A stretch of DNA of 64,000 nucleotides from Mastigocoleus testarum BC008 (GCF_001456025.1 NZ_LMTZ01000045.1:95528-159527), one strand, 5' to 3'. Counted from the first letter of the stretch, positions 26,623 to 34,974 are shown. Made by a program: numbers and translations. The notes: generated from the sequence alone by a model not told the origin.

Positions 26623-28014
26623 TTGTACAGAACGATTCCAGTTAGAGCTAAATTTAATGATTGGGAGAATGATTATTGGGCTGACCAATGTCGCAACTCA
26701 AACAGTTTAATTAACTGTGCGATTTATTATGCTAAGCAAAAACATTATTCTGCATTAGCTGAGATGGGTAATGCACAATCATTGTATTGGCGAGGCGATG
26801 AATTACGTAGTGGGTGGAAAACTTATCGATGTGACATTAAGTACCCAGAGTTAGACAAAGCCTTAAAACAATCCCCGCATTACAAAGCATTAGCAGCGCA
26901 AGCCGCGCAACAAACATTAAAGTCTGTTGGTGAATCAATAACCTCTTACAACGGGTTGGTAAAGGCTTACTACAAAGGTGAGGTTGATAGACCTAGGTTG
27001 CCTAAGTACCGTAAGAAGGGTGGCTTAGCTGCCGTTACATTCCCGAAACAACTTTTAAGATTGATTGATGGTCGGGTTTATCCACCAATCAGCAAAGAAG
27101 TTAAGCCACATTTGATAGACGAGATATCTTTGCACTTGCCAGAATTCATTGATTTTGACTGGGTAAAAGAAGTAACAATACGTCCTAACTTAGGTGAATT
27201 CTGGGTTGATTGGGTGATAGACGATGGTAAAGAACCTATTACTCATAACCCTAACCTTGATTACTCGCAAGCATGGAGTTTTGACCACGGTGGTACTAAT
27301 TGGCTCACAGGTGTTTCAACTCGTGGGAGAAGTTTAATCATTGATGGTCGCAAGCTTAAATCAATGAATCAGGGTTACTGTCGTTTGGTTGCCAAGTACA
27401 AACAAGGTAAGTCAGACTTTTATTGGGATGCGAATCTTGATAGAGTACAACGTAAACGTAATAACCAGACGAGAGATGCTATCAATAAAGCAGCCAGATT
27501 TATTGTTAATCGTTGTCTAAATGATGGTATTGGTAATTTGATCATTGGATGGAACAACGGTCAAAAGCAGCGTTCCAAGATGAGTAAACGCAATAATCAA
27601 AACTTTGTAGTAATTCCCACGGGAAGATTGATTGAGCGTTTAAAGCAATTTTGTCCAGAGTACGGAATAGTTTTAACGATTACCGAAGAAAGCTACACCT
27701 CGAAGAGTTGTTTTTTGAGTGATGATTTTCTGCCGAAGGTGGGTGAAAAACCCCAGAACTGGAAACCCTCGGGAACAAGAGTTAAACGCGGTATGTACAA
27801 AACTGGCTCATGTTTTTTAATTAATGCTGATTGCAATGGGGCAGCGAATATTGCAAGAAAAGTAGCCACACAGTTAGGTATAGACCTAACCAAGGTGGGT
27901 AGGGGAGCTTTGACACTCCCAAAACGATACGACTTGTTAAGTGATTTAACTAGAACGTACCGTAAGCGTTGCCTAAATCGGACAATATCCGAGAAACTCA
28001 CAACGGTCGCGTAG
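26623..28014 (+). CDS. tnpB: TnpB, RNA-guided endonuclease of the IS605 family
   Basis: A 463-aa protein with TTG start. The split RuvC nuclease residues all seem present: Asp221 in SFDHGGTNWLTG, Glu356 in EESYTSKSC, and Asp403 in LINADCNGAANIARK. The usual CxxC...CxxC zinc ribbon between Glu and the last Asp is not present; instead there is GTRVKRGMYKTGSCFLINAD, like the zinc-less TnpB subgroup I recall from cyanobacteria. TnpB proteins cut DNA guided by an omega RNA made from the 3' end of their own gene and flanking DNA, which favours retention of the element. Downstream DNA to 28117 fits such an RNA. It appears intact. Confidence 0.88.
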   Translation: MYRTIPVRAKFNDWENDYWADQCRNSNSLINCAIYYAKQKHYSALAEMGNAQSLYWRGDELRSGWKTYRCDIKYPELDKALKQSPHYKALAAQAAQQTLKSVGESITSYNGLVKAYYKGEVDRPRLPKYRKKGGLAAVTFPKQLLRLIDGRVYPPISKEVKPHLIDEISLHLPEFIDFDWVKEVTIRPNLGEFWVDWVIDDGKEPITHNPNLDYSQAWSFDHGGTNWLTGVSTRGRSLIIDGRKLKSMNQGYCRLVAKYKQGKSDFYWDANLDRVQRKRNNQTRDAINKAARFIVNRCLNDGIGNLIIGWNNGQKQRSKMSKRNNQNFVVIPTGRLIERLKQFCPEYGIVLTITEESYTSKSCFLSDDFLPKVGEKPQNWKPSGTRVKRGMYKTGSCFLINADCNGAANIARKVATQLGIDLTKVGRGALTLPKRYDLLSDLTRTYRKRCLNRTISEKLTTVA

Positions 28015-28117
28015 TCCGAGGAATCGAGAAACTCACAACCGTTGCGTAGTCCGGATTCCATCTGACGTAGCAATATCAGCTTAGAATCCCCCGTGTTTTA
28101 ACCGGGGGAGATGTCAA
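27985..28117 (+). ncRNA. Probable omega RNA scaffold region of TnpB
   Basis: By position (3' end of tnpB to the right end of the element) this should encode the omega RNA scaffold, with the guide read from DNA just beyond 28117. It contains a 29-bp direct repeat (27990-28018 and 28025-28053, period 35) that starts CGAGAAACTCACAAC and ends GCGTAGTCCG, a GGAATC/GATTCC stem (28020-28025 with 28054-28059) and the final CCCCC/GGGGG hairpin. The assignment rests on known TnpB biology plus these structures; the transcript is not shown. Confidence 0.55.
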
Positions 28118-28219
28118 ATTTCTAGCCTTCTTAAATCCAGCAGTCACAGTCAGTCAAAATTGCTATATTCTGTTGTGTTGGCAGACAATCAATATTTAGC
28201 AGAAAACTGAGAAAAATCC

Positions 28220-29500
28220 GTGCTCGATATCAAGCAAATAAGGGAAAACCCAGAATTTGTGCAAGAAAAGTTGGTTCTTCGTGGCGATCGCTACGACCTT
28301 CAACCAATAATTGAGTTGAATCAAAAACAACGTGAATTAGAAGCGAAGCGCAACCAACTTCAAGCACGTAGCAATGAAATTGCTAAAACTATCCCGACAA
28401 AAATCAAAGCAGGTAGCGACCCTAAGGGCGATGAGATTAAAGCTTTACGGGAAGAAGGTGCTTCCATTAAGGCTGAAATTGGTCAGCTAGAACCTCAAGA
28501 AAAAGAACTGTTGGGTAAAATCGAGGAGCTTTTATTGGCTCTTCCCAATTTACCCAGCGGCTCAACTCCCGTGGGTAAAAGTGAGGAAGAAAATGTAGAG
28601 GTTCGACGTTGGGGAGATGAATATATCCCCAAAGATGAGAGTATACTTCCCCATTGGGAAATTGCTGATAAATTAGGTATTCTCAATGTTGAGCGTGCTG
28701 TAAAGATAGCACAAAGCCGTTTTGTGGCGCTGTTTGGGGCTGGTGCAGCATTAGAAAGAGCATTAATTCAATTTATGCTCGACCGTCAGGTGGAAGCCGG
28801 TTATCTGGAAGTCATACCACCAGTTTTAGTAAACACCGAATCTTTGACAGCAAGCGGACAGTTACCCAAATTTGCTGAAGAAAGTTTCAAATGTGGGGCT
28901 GACGATTTGTGGCTAGCACCAACTGCAGAAGTTTCTCTGGTCAACCTTTATCGAGGAGAAATTTTATCTGCGGAGGACTTACCAATTTATCACTGTGCTT
29001 ACACTCCCTGCTTTCGTCGAGAAGCTGGAAGCTATGGGCGCGATATGCGCGGTTTAATTCGCTTACATCAATTCAATAAAGTAGAATTAGTAAAATTTGT
29101 CGCTCCAGGTGATTCTTTCGAGGAATTAGAAAAATTACTCAAAGATGCAGCAGCTATTCTAGAAGCATTGGAGTTACCTTATCGAGTATTAGAACTATGT
29201 ACCGGAGATTTGGGATTTTCCTCAACCAAAACCTATGACTTAGAAGTTTGGTTACCTTCTGCCGGTACTTATCGGGAAATTTCTAGTTGTTCTAATTGTA
29301 TAGACTTCCAAGCACGAAGGGGTAATATTCGCTTTAAAGAAACTGGTAAAAAGGGAACCCAATTTGTCCATACTCTTAACGGTTCTGGTTTAGCAGTAGG
29401 AAGAACAATGGCAGCGATTTTGGAAAATTATCAACAACCAGATGGAACTGTCAGAGTACCAAAAGTACTGCAACCTTATTTGAAGCGGGAGATATTGTGA
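28220..29500 (+). CDS. serS: Seryl-tRNA synthetase
   Basis: A 426-aa class II synthetase with GTG start ([18 protein letters not shown]). The N-terminal coiled-coil arm spans about residues 28-110. Motif 2 is [28 protein letters not shown] and motif 3 is [18 protein letters not shown]. It charges tRNA-Ser. The tnpB element ends about 100 bp upstream, so the serS promoter must lie in the short gap (a TATATT is seen near 28162) or inside the element. Confidence 0.96.
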   Translation: MLDIKQIRENPEFVQEKLVLRGDRYDLQPIIELNQKQRELEAKRNQLQARSNEIAKTIPTKIKAGSDPKGDEIKALREEGASIKAEIGQLEPQEKELLGKIEELLLALPNLPSGSTPVGKSEEENVEVRRWGDEYIPKDESILPHWEIADKLGILNVERAVKIAQSRFVALFGAGAALERALIQFMLDRQVEAGYLEVIPPVLVNTESLTASGQLPKFAEESFKCGADDLWLAPTAEVSLVNLYRGEILSAEDLPIYHCAYTPCFRREAGSYGRDMRGLIRLHQFNKVELVKFVAPGDSFEELEKLLKDAAAILEALELPYRVLELCTGDLGFSSTKTYDLEVWLPSAGTYREISSCSNCIDFQARRGNIRFKETGKKGTQFVHTLNGSGLAVGRTMAAILENYQQPDGTVRVPKVLQPYLKREIL

Positions 29501-29897
29501 TTTGGGATTGGGGACTGGTGATAGCACTGCGTGCCGCCTTGCGGCATATGGCGACTAGGGATTGGGAAAAAAATTCGGGCGATTCTTAATACCATATGTT
29601 GCAGGCGTCACACAGTACCTATGGCTAAAGCCAGGTTAGTACTTAACCATATTAATTTTGTCGGGTTTATACCCAATGATCTAGGGACTGTAATGTAAGT
29701 CCCTATCTAACAGCACAAATTCTATGAATAGGACTGGGAAATACTCCTTATAACTTATGTAGTGAAGTACTAAATACTTACGCCGGTGTCCCAGATTATA
29801 GCTGAGCTATCTGCGAATTTGCTAACGTAAATCCTAATCGCTAGTCCCCAATCCCCATATGCCGCTTGCGGCGGCACGCAGTGCTATCCCTAATAGC
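29501..29897. repeat. Inverted pair of dispersed repeats
   Basis: The left copy reads GGGATTGGGGACTGG, ATAGCACTGCGTGCCGC, TTGCGGCATATGG and GGGATTGGG. The right copy is its reverse complement in the same module order (CCCCAATCCCCATATGCCGC, GGCGGCACGCAGTGCTATCCC). They bracket about 270 bp. The pair could be the ends of a MITE-like unit or two independent insertions of one repeat family. Confidence 0.7.
29600..29830 (+). ncRNA. Candidate structured RNA between serS and rseP
   Basis: Hairpins: AGTAC..GGCT-AA-AGCC..GTACT (about 29618-29643) and GGGACT/AGTCCC (29684-29703). A long nested rod pairs CAAATTC (29716-29722) with GAATTTG (29815-29821), CTGGGA (29734-29739) with TCCCAG (29789-29794), and AAGTA with TACTT (near 29765-29779). 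The nested rod looks like a 6S-type shape, but I recognise no 6S consensus. Strand and transcription are not established. Confidence 0.3.
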
Positions 29898-30146
29898 CAA
29901 TCCCCAAAAAATATCATCCAGATTCATTCCGGACTGTAACAGATCTTAAAATAAGAATATGTATTTCCTAATCTATTGATGAGGGGAGTAATTAAGCCGC
30001 TACATTGCTCTTTCAGGGCTTTAGTAAGTGGCGTATAACTGTGTCTTGTAAGAAGAATATCTTGCAAATTGAAAGTTTTATAGTAAAATGCAATATTTTT
30101 CTGTAAAACCTGTAACTATAACCCAATAAATTCGCTAATTATTCCT

Positions 30147-31241
30147 ATGTCAGTTTTAGCAGCTTTCGCGGCGATCGCAGTTGTGCTGGTTTTAGTTTTT
30201 GTCCACGAACTCGGACATTTTCTTGCAGCTCGCTTCCAAGGAATTCACGTTAACCGATTTTCAATTGGTTTTGGTCCAATAATTTTGAAATACCAAGGAG
30301 CGAAAACAGAATATGCTGTTCGGGCTTTTCCTTTGGGTGGATTTGTAGCTTTTCCTGACGATGACCCGGATAGTGATATTCCTCGTAATGACCCTAACTT
30401 ATTGAGCAACCGCCCTATCTTAGATCGGGCAATTGTCATCAGTGCTGGAGTGATAGCAAACTTAATATTTGCTTATTTGTTATTGGTATCTCAAGTGAGC
30501 TTTGTTGGTATCCAGCAAATTGTTGATACTAAGCCTGGTATTGTCATCGAACAACTCGCGCCAGAAGTAAGTTCTGCAGCTACTGATGCAGGAATTAAAG
30601 TAGGAGATGTAGTCTTAGCAGCAAACAGCCGGCAATTTAGTGATTCACCAACAGAAATAGAAAGTTTTCAGAAAATTGTTAAAAATAATGCTGGGAAAGA
30701 AATCCAGCTACAAATTTCCCGTGGTGAGGAACAACTATCTTTAACCATAGTTCCGGAAGCTAAAGCTAACGGTGGAACCATTGGGGTTGGACTGACACCA
30801 AATGTCAAAACTGAGCGCAAACCAGTACGGAATATTGTCAAAGCTTTTAGTCTGGGTGCTACTGAGTTTCAGCGCATCGTTACCATGACATTTCAAGGTT
30901 TCGGTCAATTAGCTACTAACTTCCAAGAAACGGCTAACGATCTGGCAGGGCCAGTTAAAATTGTAGAAATTGGGGCTAACATTGCTCAAAATGATGTCGG
31001 AAATTTATTTTTCTTTGCTGCTTTAATTAGCATCAACCTAGCAATTATTAACATTTTGCCTTTACCTGCTTTGGATGGTGGACAATTAGCTTTTCTAATG
31101 ATTGAAGGTGTGATGGGTAAGCCATTACCCAGCAAGATTCAAGAAGGAGTCATGGGAACGGGTTTTGTGCTGATTCTAGGATTGGGGATTTTTCTGATTG
31201 TTAAAGAAACTACCCAGCTTTTATATCAAGCACTCAATTAG
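30147..31241 (+). CDS. rseP: RIP metalloprotease (site-2 protease, M50B)
   Basis: A 364-aa membrane protease. The zinc motif HELGH is at residues 20-24 in the first membrane segment. One PDZ domain spans about 120-200 (PGIVIEQLAPEVSSAATDAGIKVGDVV). The third zinc ligand lies in NILPLPALDGGQL near residue 310. RseP-type proteases cleave membrane-spanning anti-sigma factors and signal-peptide remnants. It is followed by nth and rpsN on the same strand, but the gaps make a strict operon uncertain. Confidence 0.93.
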   Translation: MSVLAAFAAIAVVLVLVFVHELGHFLAARFQGIHVNRFSIGFGPIILKYQGAKTEYAVRAFPLGGFVAFPDDDPDSDIPRNDPNLLSNRPILDRAIVISAGVIANLIFAYLLLVSQVSFVGIQQIVDTKPGIVIEQLAPEVSSAATDAGIKVGDVVLAANSRQFSDSPTEIESFQKIVKNNAGKEIQLQISRGEEQLSLTIVPEAKANGGTIGVGLTPNVKTERKPVRNIVKAFSLGATEFQRIVTMTFQGFGQLATNFQETANDLAGPVKIVEIGANIAQNDVGNLFFFAALISINLAIINILPLPALDGGQLAFLMIEGVMGKPLPSKIQEGVMGTGFVLILGLGIFLIVKETTQLLYQALN

Positions 31242-31299
31242 ATTTCTCAGGGGATAAGAACGTCTATAATACCCAAAAATCATTAATTTTTATTTATGG

Positions 31300-31968
31300 G
31301 TGCAAAAGCAGGTGAGTGGTAAAGCAAAACGTTCATCTCAAAAAATTAGGGCGCTGGAAATTCTCATACGCTTGAAGCGTTTGTATCCAGATGCAACTTG
31401 TTCTTTAACCCACGACTCACCAGTGCAGTTATTGGTAGCAACTATTCTCTCCGCTCAGTGTACGGATGAGCGTGTGAATAAGGTAACACCCGATTTGTTT
31501 GCGCGATTTCCCGATGCAGAAAGCTTAGCAAATGCTGATTTAGAAGAGCTAGAGCAATTAGTGCGTTCCACAGGTTTTTATCGTAATAAAGCTAAAAACA
31601 TCCGAGCTGCTTGTCGAAAAATAGTTGATGACTTTGACGCTCAAGTTCCCGGACGTATGGAAGATTTATTGCAGCTTTCCGGTGTTGCGAGAAAAACTGC
31701 TAATGTTGTTCTTGCCCATGCATTTGGAATTAATGCAGGAGTCACCGTAGATACTCACGTTAAACGTCTTAGTCAACGTTTGGGTTTTACCAAGCATCAA
31801 GACCCCGTCCGCATCGAGCGTGACTTAATGAAACTTTTACCGCAAGCAGATTGGGAAAATTGGTCTATTAGGTTGATATACCACGGTCGAGCTATATGTA
31901 AGGCGCGTTCTCCTGCTTGTGAGGTTTGTCAGTTAGCGGATATTTGTCCTTCGGCTAATATTGGGTAA
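31300..31968 (+). CDS. nth: Endonuclease III
   Basis: A 222-aa base-excision-repair glycosylase/AP lyase. The helix-hairpin-helix is LLQLSGVARKTANVVLAHAF with catalytic Lys near 133, the catalytic Asp is in VTVDTHVKR, and the 4Fe-4S cysteines are C200, C207, C210 and C216. The start is GTG at 31300, or GTG at 31312; an overlapping ATG at 31296 opens only a nine-codon frame. The stop codon lies inside a GGGTAAT/GGTAATT repeat array. Confidence 0.93.
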   Translation: MQKQVSGKAKRSSQKIRALEILIRLKRLYPDATCSLTHDSPVQLLVATILSAQCTDERVNKVTPDLFARFPDAESLANADLEELEQLVRSTGFYRNKAKNIRAACRKIVDDFDAQVPGRMEDLLQLSGVARKTANVVLAHAFGINAGVTVDTHVKRLSQRLGFTKHQDPVRIERDLMKLLPQADWENWSIRLIYHGRAICKARSPACEVCQLADICPSANIG

Positions 31969-32151
31969 TGGGTAATTGGTAATGGGTAATTGGTAATGGG
32001 TAATGGGTAATTGGTAATGGGTAATTGGTAATTGGTGAAAAGTCTTGCTTGGGTGAGAATTACCTGATCCCTAGTTTCTAACTACCAGTTTCTAATTACC
32101 AATTTCTGGTAATCAATTTCTGGTAATCAATTTCTGGTAATCAATTTCTAG
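31963..32151. repeat. STRR array (GGTAATT/GGGTAAT) and 14-bp tandem repeat
   Basis: About ten 7-bp units of GGTAATT/GGGTAAT run from the nth stop codon to 32037. A second block (about 32075-32151) has three copies of a 14-bp unit CAATTTCTGGTAAT preceded by inverted ATTACCA units. The two blocks could pair with each other in RNA. Confidence 0.85.
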
Positions 32152-32221
32152 AATTTATGTCACAAGGCATTCCATTCGCTAAAATAGACTGTGCTGTTTT
32201 ATAAAACAACTACTAGAACTT

Positions 32222-32524
32222 ATGGCAAAAAAAGGTATGGTTGAGCGTGAAAAAAAGCGCGCTAAGTTAGTAGCAAAGTACGCAGCTAAGCGGGAAGCAT
32301 TGCTAGAAGAGTTTAGAACCACAGAAGACCCATTGGATAAACTGGAAATTCATCGGAAAATCCAACGTCTTCCCCGTAATAGTTCTCCTACTCGTCGCCA
32401 AAATCGTTGTTGGGTAACTGGTCGTCCTAGAGGTGTTTACCGTGACTTTGGTCTTTGCCGAAATGTACTGAGAGATTGGGCGCACCAAGGACTTTTACCA
32501 GGTGTAGTTAAGTCTAGCTGGTAA
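32222..32524 (+). CDS. rpsN: 30S ribosomal protein S14
   Basis: A 100-aa S14 of the long, zinc-free type (no CxxC pairs): [20 protein letters not shown] at the start and the signature region [22 protein letters not shown] (here QNRCW). It assembles into the head of the 30S subunit. It stands as a single gene after the repeat block and is followed closely by a convergent gene. Confidence 0.96.
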   Translation: MAKKGMVEREKKRAKLVAKYAAKREALLEEFRTTEDPLDKLEIHRKIQRLPRNSSPTRRQNRCWVTGRPRGVYRDFGLCRNVLRDWAHQGLLPGVVKSSW

Positions 32525-32600
32525 ATAAAAGTAAGAATTAAGAAGTAAGAAGTAATCTAACAACTTTACTTTTTACTCTTAACTCTTTACTTTTTAGTTT

Positions 32601-32930
32601 TTATTGTCCGCAACATTTATCAATACCTAAACTTTCCAAAAGAAGATCGCTAACAGCATTAGCGATCGCAAACTCTCCATAGAAACTTTTGGAAAAATCA
32701 AAGGATTGCATTTCGGTGACAATTGCGAGCGTTAGAGAACCTAAATCGTTTTCTCCTTCCATTCTTTGGCGCATAAAAATTTGTGCTGCTCGTTGTGCTA
32801 TTTCTTCATTGATAGCTTCGGGAATAAACTCGGTATTCAGCCAAGAATGTAAGCTTGTTTGTAACCATTCTCCCTCCTGTTCGGGATTTTCTGCTGGTGG
32901 TAGGGTGATTGGTGGAATTGGTTCAGTCAT
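32601..32930 (-). CDS. Conserved hypothetical protein
   Basis: A 109-aa protein from the ATG at 32930 (MTEPIPPITLPP). The frame stays open further upstream to 33011, but that part is translated 15-bp repeat (FEFNWFEFNW) and is not likely to be protein. The body is acidic and helical (NEEIAQRAAQIFMRQRM, SFYGEFAIANAVSDLLLESLGIDKCC) with a proline-rich head. I recognise it only as a conserved cyanobacterial unknown; no domain is assigned. It is convergent with rpsN. Confidence 0.65.
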   Translation of the reverse strand: MTEPIPPITLPPAENPEQEGEWLQTSLHSWLNTEFIPEAINEEIAQRAAQIFMRQRMEGENDLGSLTLAIVTEMQSFDFSKSFYGEFAIANAVSDLLLESLGIDKCCGQ

Positions 32931-33345
32931 TTTTTTATTTTTTGTATTTAACGCAGATTCAAACAAATTAAATTCAAACCAATTAAATTCAAACCAATTA
33001 AATTCAAACAAATTAAAACAGGTTTGATTTTACGTATACATATCAAAGAGATATTTCAAAGAGATATATCAAAAATATACTCCACGGAAAATTATCTGTT
33101 GACAAACTATCTCTAAGTTTGGAAGAGTATTAAACAAATGATACTTAAATTAATTATATTTTGACTTATTAGGATAGAGATTCTAATTATGATTGTACTC
33201 AAGGCTTAGCAAATAATATTTATAAATTTGAGTTGTACGAATATTCACTTTCATAAATATTAATTTTTATGTCATGATTTAGAATTGATTGCTAAATCAC
33301 CTCAATAAAAGGGTGTTTATTTGCATTTTATTTAGTTTGTAATCT
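32931..33345. other. Intergenic region with short tandem repeats
   Basis: Four copies of a 15-bp unit AAATTCAAACCAATT lie at 32956-33017, and two copies of TCAAAGAGATAT at 33043 and 33056. The rest is AT-rich sequence before aat with no gene seen. Confidence 0.7.
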
Positions 33346-33924
33346 ATGAGATATAATGTCTCTGCCATCATCGAAGGATATGCCCAAGGCTATTTCCTTA
33401 TGGGTGATGATGATAATAACCTCGGATGGTATGGCAGTCGCGATCGCACTTTAATTCCTTTGGATGAACGTTTCCGTTATCCTAAATCTTTACGACGCAT
33501 TATTAATCAAAATAAGTTTAGCGTTGCTATTAATCGCGATTTTCAATCTGTTGTTGATGGTTGTGCAGATCGAGATACTACCTGGATTTCCCCTGATTTA
33601 AAAGAAATCTATCAGGAATTACATTATAGTGGTTGGGCACATAGCTTTGAAACTTGGGAAGGGGATGAACTTGCAGGGGGAATTCTTGGAATTGTGATCG
33701 GCGGTGCTTTTATTGGCGAATCAATGTTTTACCGCATACCCGATGGTTCCAAAGTTGCGATGGTAAAACTAGTGGAAAAATTGCGAGAAAAGAGATTTAT
33801 TATATTTGATGCTCAAATGATGAATCCCCACTTGGAAAGATTTGGGGCTTATGGTGTTGGCAATTTAGAATATCAAGATTTACTCACTAAAGCAGTAGCA
33901 ATGACTGAATTAAATTTTGTTTAG
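33346..33924 (+). CDS. aat: Leucyl/phenylalanyl-tRNA--protein transferase
   Basis: A 192-aa protein, slightly short for the family. Seen: YAQGYFLMGDDD, a linker in place of the common WxxPxxR block (YGSRDRTLIPLDERFRYPKSLRR), and the core SGWAHSFETWEGDELAGGILGIVIGGAFIGESMFYRIPDGSKVAMVKL ending with HLERFGAYG. It transfers Leu or Phe from tRNA to N-terminal Arg/Lys of proteins and so marks them for the ClpS/ClpAP N-degron path. Family assignment is good. Confidence 0.88.
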   Translation: MRYNVSAIIEGYAQGYFLMGDDDNNLGWYGSRDRTLIPLDERFRYPKSLRRIINQNKFSVAINRDFQSVVDGCADRDTTWISPDLKEIYQELHYSGWAHSFETWEGDELAGGILGIVIGGAFIGESMFYRIPDGSKVAMVKLVEKLREKRFIIFDAQMMNPHLERFGAYGVGNLEYQDLLTKAVAMTELNFV

Positions 33925-34014
33925 TCTGAATAATTCTTTGTTTTATGTTCCCTGTTCCCAATTCATAATTATCTGTTTCCCGTTTCCTGTTCCCTGTTTA
34001 ATGTTCCCTTTTCA

Positions 34015-34974
34015 ATGCAAAACTCTATTACCATAGATGATATCCAAGCGGCAGCGAATCGCCTCAATAGTATTGCAAATCGTACTCCCGTTCTGACTTC
34101 CCGTACTATCAATAAACTCACAAAGAATCAAGTTTTTTTGAAATCAGAAAACTTTCAAAGAACTGGCTCTTTTAAATTTAGAGGAGCATTTAACGCACTG
34201 TCCCAATTATCAATAGAACAAAAAGAACAGGGGGTCATTACATTTTCATCAGGAAACCACGCTCAAGGGCTCGCTTTAGCCGGTAAATTGCTTGATATAC
34301 CAACTACCATTGTTATGCCGGATGATGCTCCTGCAGTCAAACAAGCAGCAACTCGGGGTTATGGTGCAGAAATTGTTTTGTATAAACGTAAGGAAACAAG
34401 CAGAGAAAAATTAACTCAGGTTTTAGCAGAACAAAAAGGTTTGAAAATAATTCCACCTTTCGATCATCCTCATATAATCGCAGGACAAGGAACAACTGCA
34501 TTGGAATTGATCGGGGAAGTGGGAGAACTCGATCTACTTTTGGTTTGTTGCGGTGGTGGTGGATTAATTTCTGGTTGTGCAATCGCAACAAAAGCACTTG
34601 CTCCAAATTGTAAAGTTATTGGGGTCGAGCCAGAAAAGGCTAATGATGCAACTCTTTCCTTCTACAGTAAAACTATACATGTCATAGAAAATCCCAATAC
34701 TATTGCTGATGGTGCTCGCACTCATAGATTAGGCGAATTGACATTTCCTTTGATACTCCAACATGTAGATGAGATGGTGACGGTTTCAGAAGAAGCGATT
34801 ATTCGTACCATGTTGTTTTTATGGGAACGCCTGAAGATAGTTGTGGAGCCAACGGGAACTTTAGCTGCTGCGGCTTTACTTGAAGGCGTTGTGAAAGCAC
34901 CGGGAGCCAGAGTCGGAGTAGTTATTAGTGGTGGAAATGTGGATTTAAGGAAATTTTTTAGGGAATTTCAATAA
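34015..34974 (+). CDS. PLP-dependent ammonia-lyase (threo-3-hydroxyaspartate/serine/threonine dehydratase family)
   Basis: A 319-aa fold-type II PLP enzyme. The Schiff-base lysine is in TGSFKFRGA (near residue 53), the substrate-binding loop is SSGNHAQG, the phosphate-binding loop is CCGGGGLISG, and the C-terminal ISGGN follows. It lacks the ACT regulatory domain of biosynthetic IlvA, and the length fits serine racemase/3-hydroxyaspartate dehydratase types. The exact substrate is not decided by sequence reading. Its 3' end overlaps the convergent cobD-like gene by 17 bp. Confidence 0.85.
   Translation: MQNSITIDDIQAAANRLNSIANRTPVLTSRTINKLTKNQVFLKSENFQRTGSFKFRGAFNALSQLSIEQKEQGVITFSSGNHAQGLALAGKLLDIPTTIVMPDDAPAVKQAATRGYGAEIVLYKRKETSREKLTQVLAEQKGLKIIPPFDHPHIIAGQGTTALELIGEVGELDLLLVCCGGGGLISGCAIATKALAPNCKVIGVEPEKANDATLSFYSKTIHVIENPNTIADGARTHRLGELTFPLILQHVDEMVTVSEEAIIRTMLFLWERLKIVVEPTGTLAAAALLEGVVKAPGARVGVVISGGNVDLRKFFREFQ

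Larger units (their letters stand above)
26336..28117 (+). mobile_element. IS605-type element with tnpB and a regulator, no tnpA
   Basis: The left hairpin ACCCCTC/GAGGGGT (26336-26358) and right hairpin CCCCC/GGGGG (28088-28108) share the loop sequence TGTTTTAAC in the same orientation, as IS200/IS605 ends do. The right hairpin is followed by AGATGTCAA; TCAA is a known right cleavage site in IS608, used here only as a guide to the boundary at 28117. Inside are a divergent ribbon-helix-helix gene and tnpB. No Y1 tyrosine transposase gene is present, so movement would need TnpA in trans. The left boundary could lie a few bases before 26336. It sits about 100 bp upstream of serS. Confidence 0.78.
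29501..30146. other. Intergenic region with inverted repeat pair and structured core
   Basis: Two copies of a 50-60 bp repeat (about 29501-29570 and 29837-29897) lie in opposite orientation, each with GGGATTGG modules and a GCACTGCGTGCCGC / GCGGCATATG core. The DNA between them is hairpin-rich (separate entry). A possible sigma-70 promoter for rseP is TTGCAA at 30062 and TAAAAT at 30084 with 16-bp spacing. Confidence 0.65.

Noticed and set aside
27990..28053. CRISPR-like repeat pair near tnpB
   Set aside because: Only two copies with a six-base gap and inside the element's own 3' region; no cas genes. It fits a duplicated omega RNA segment better.
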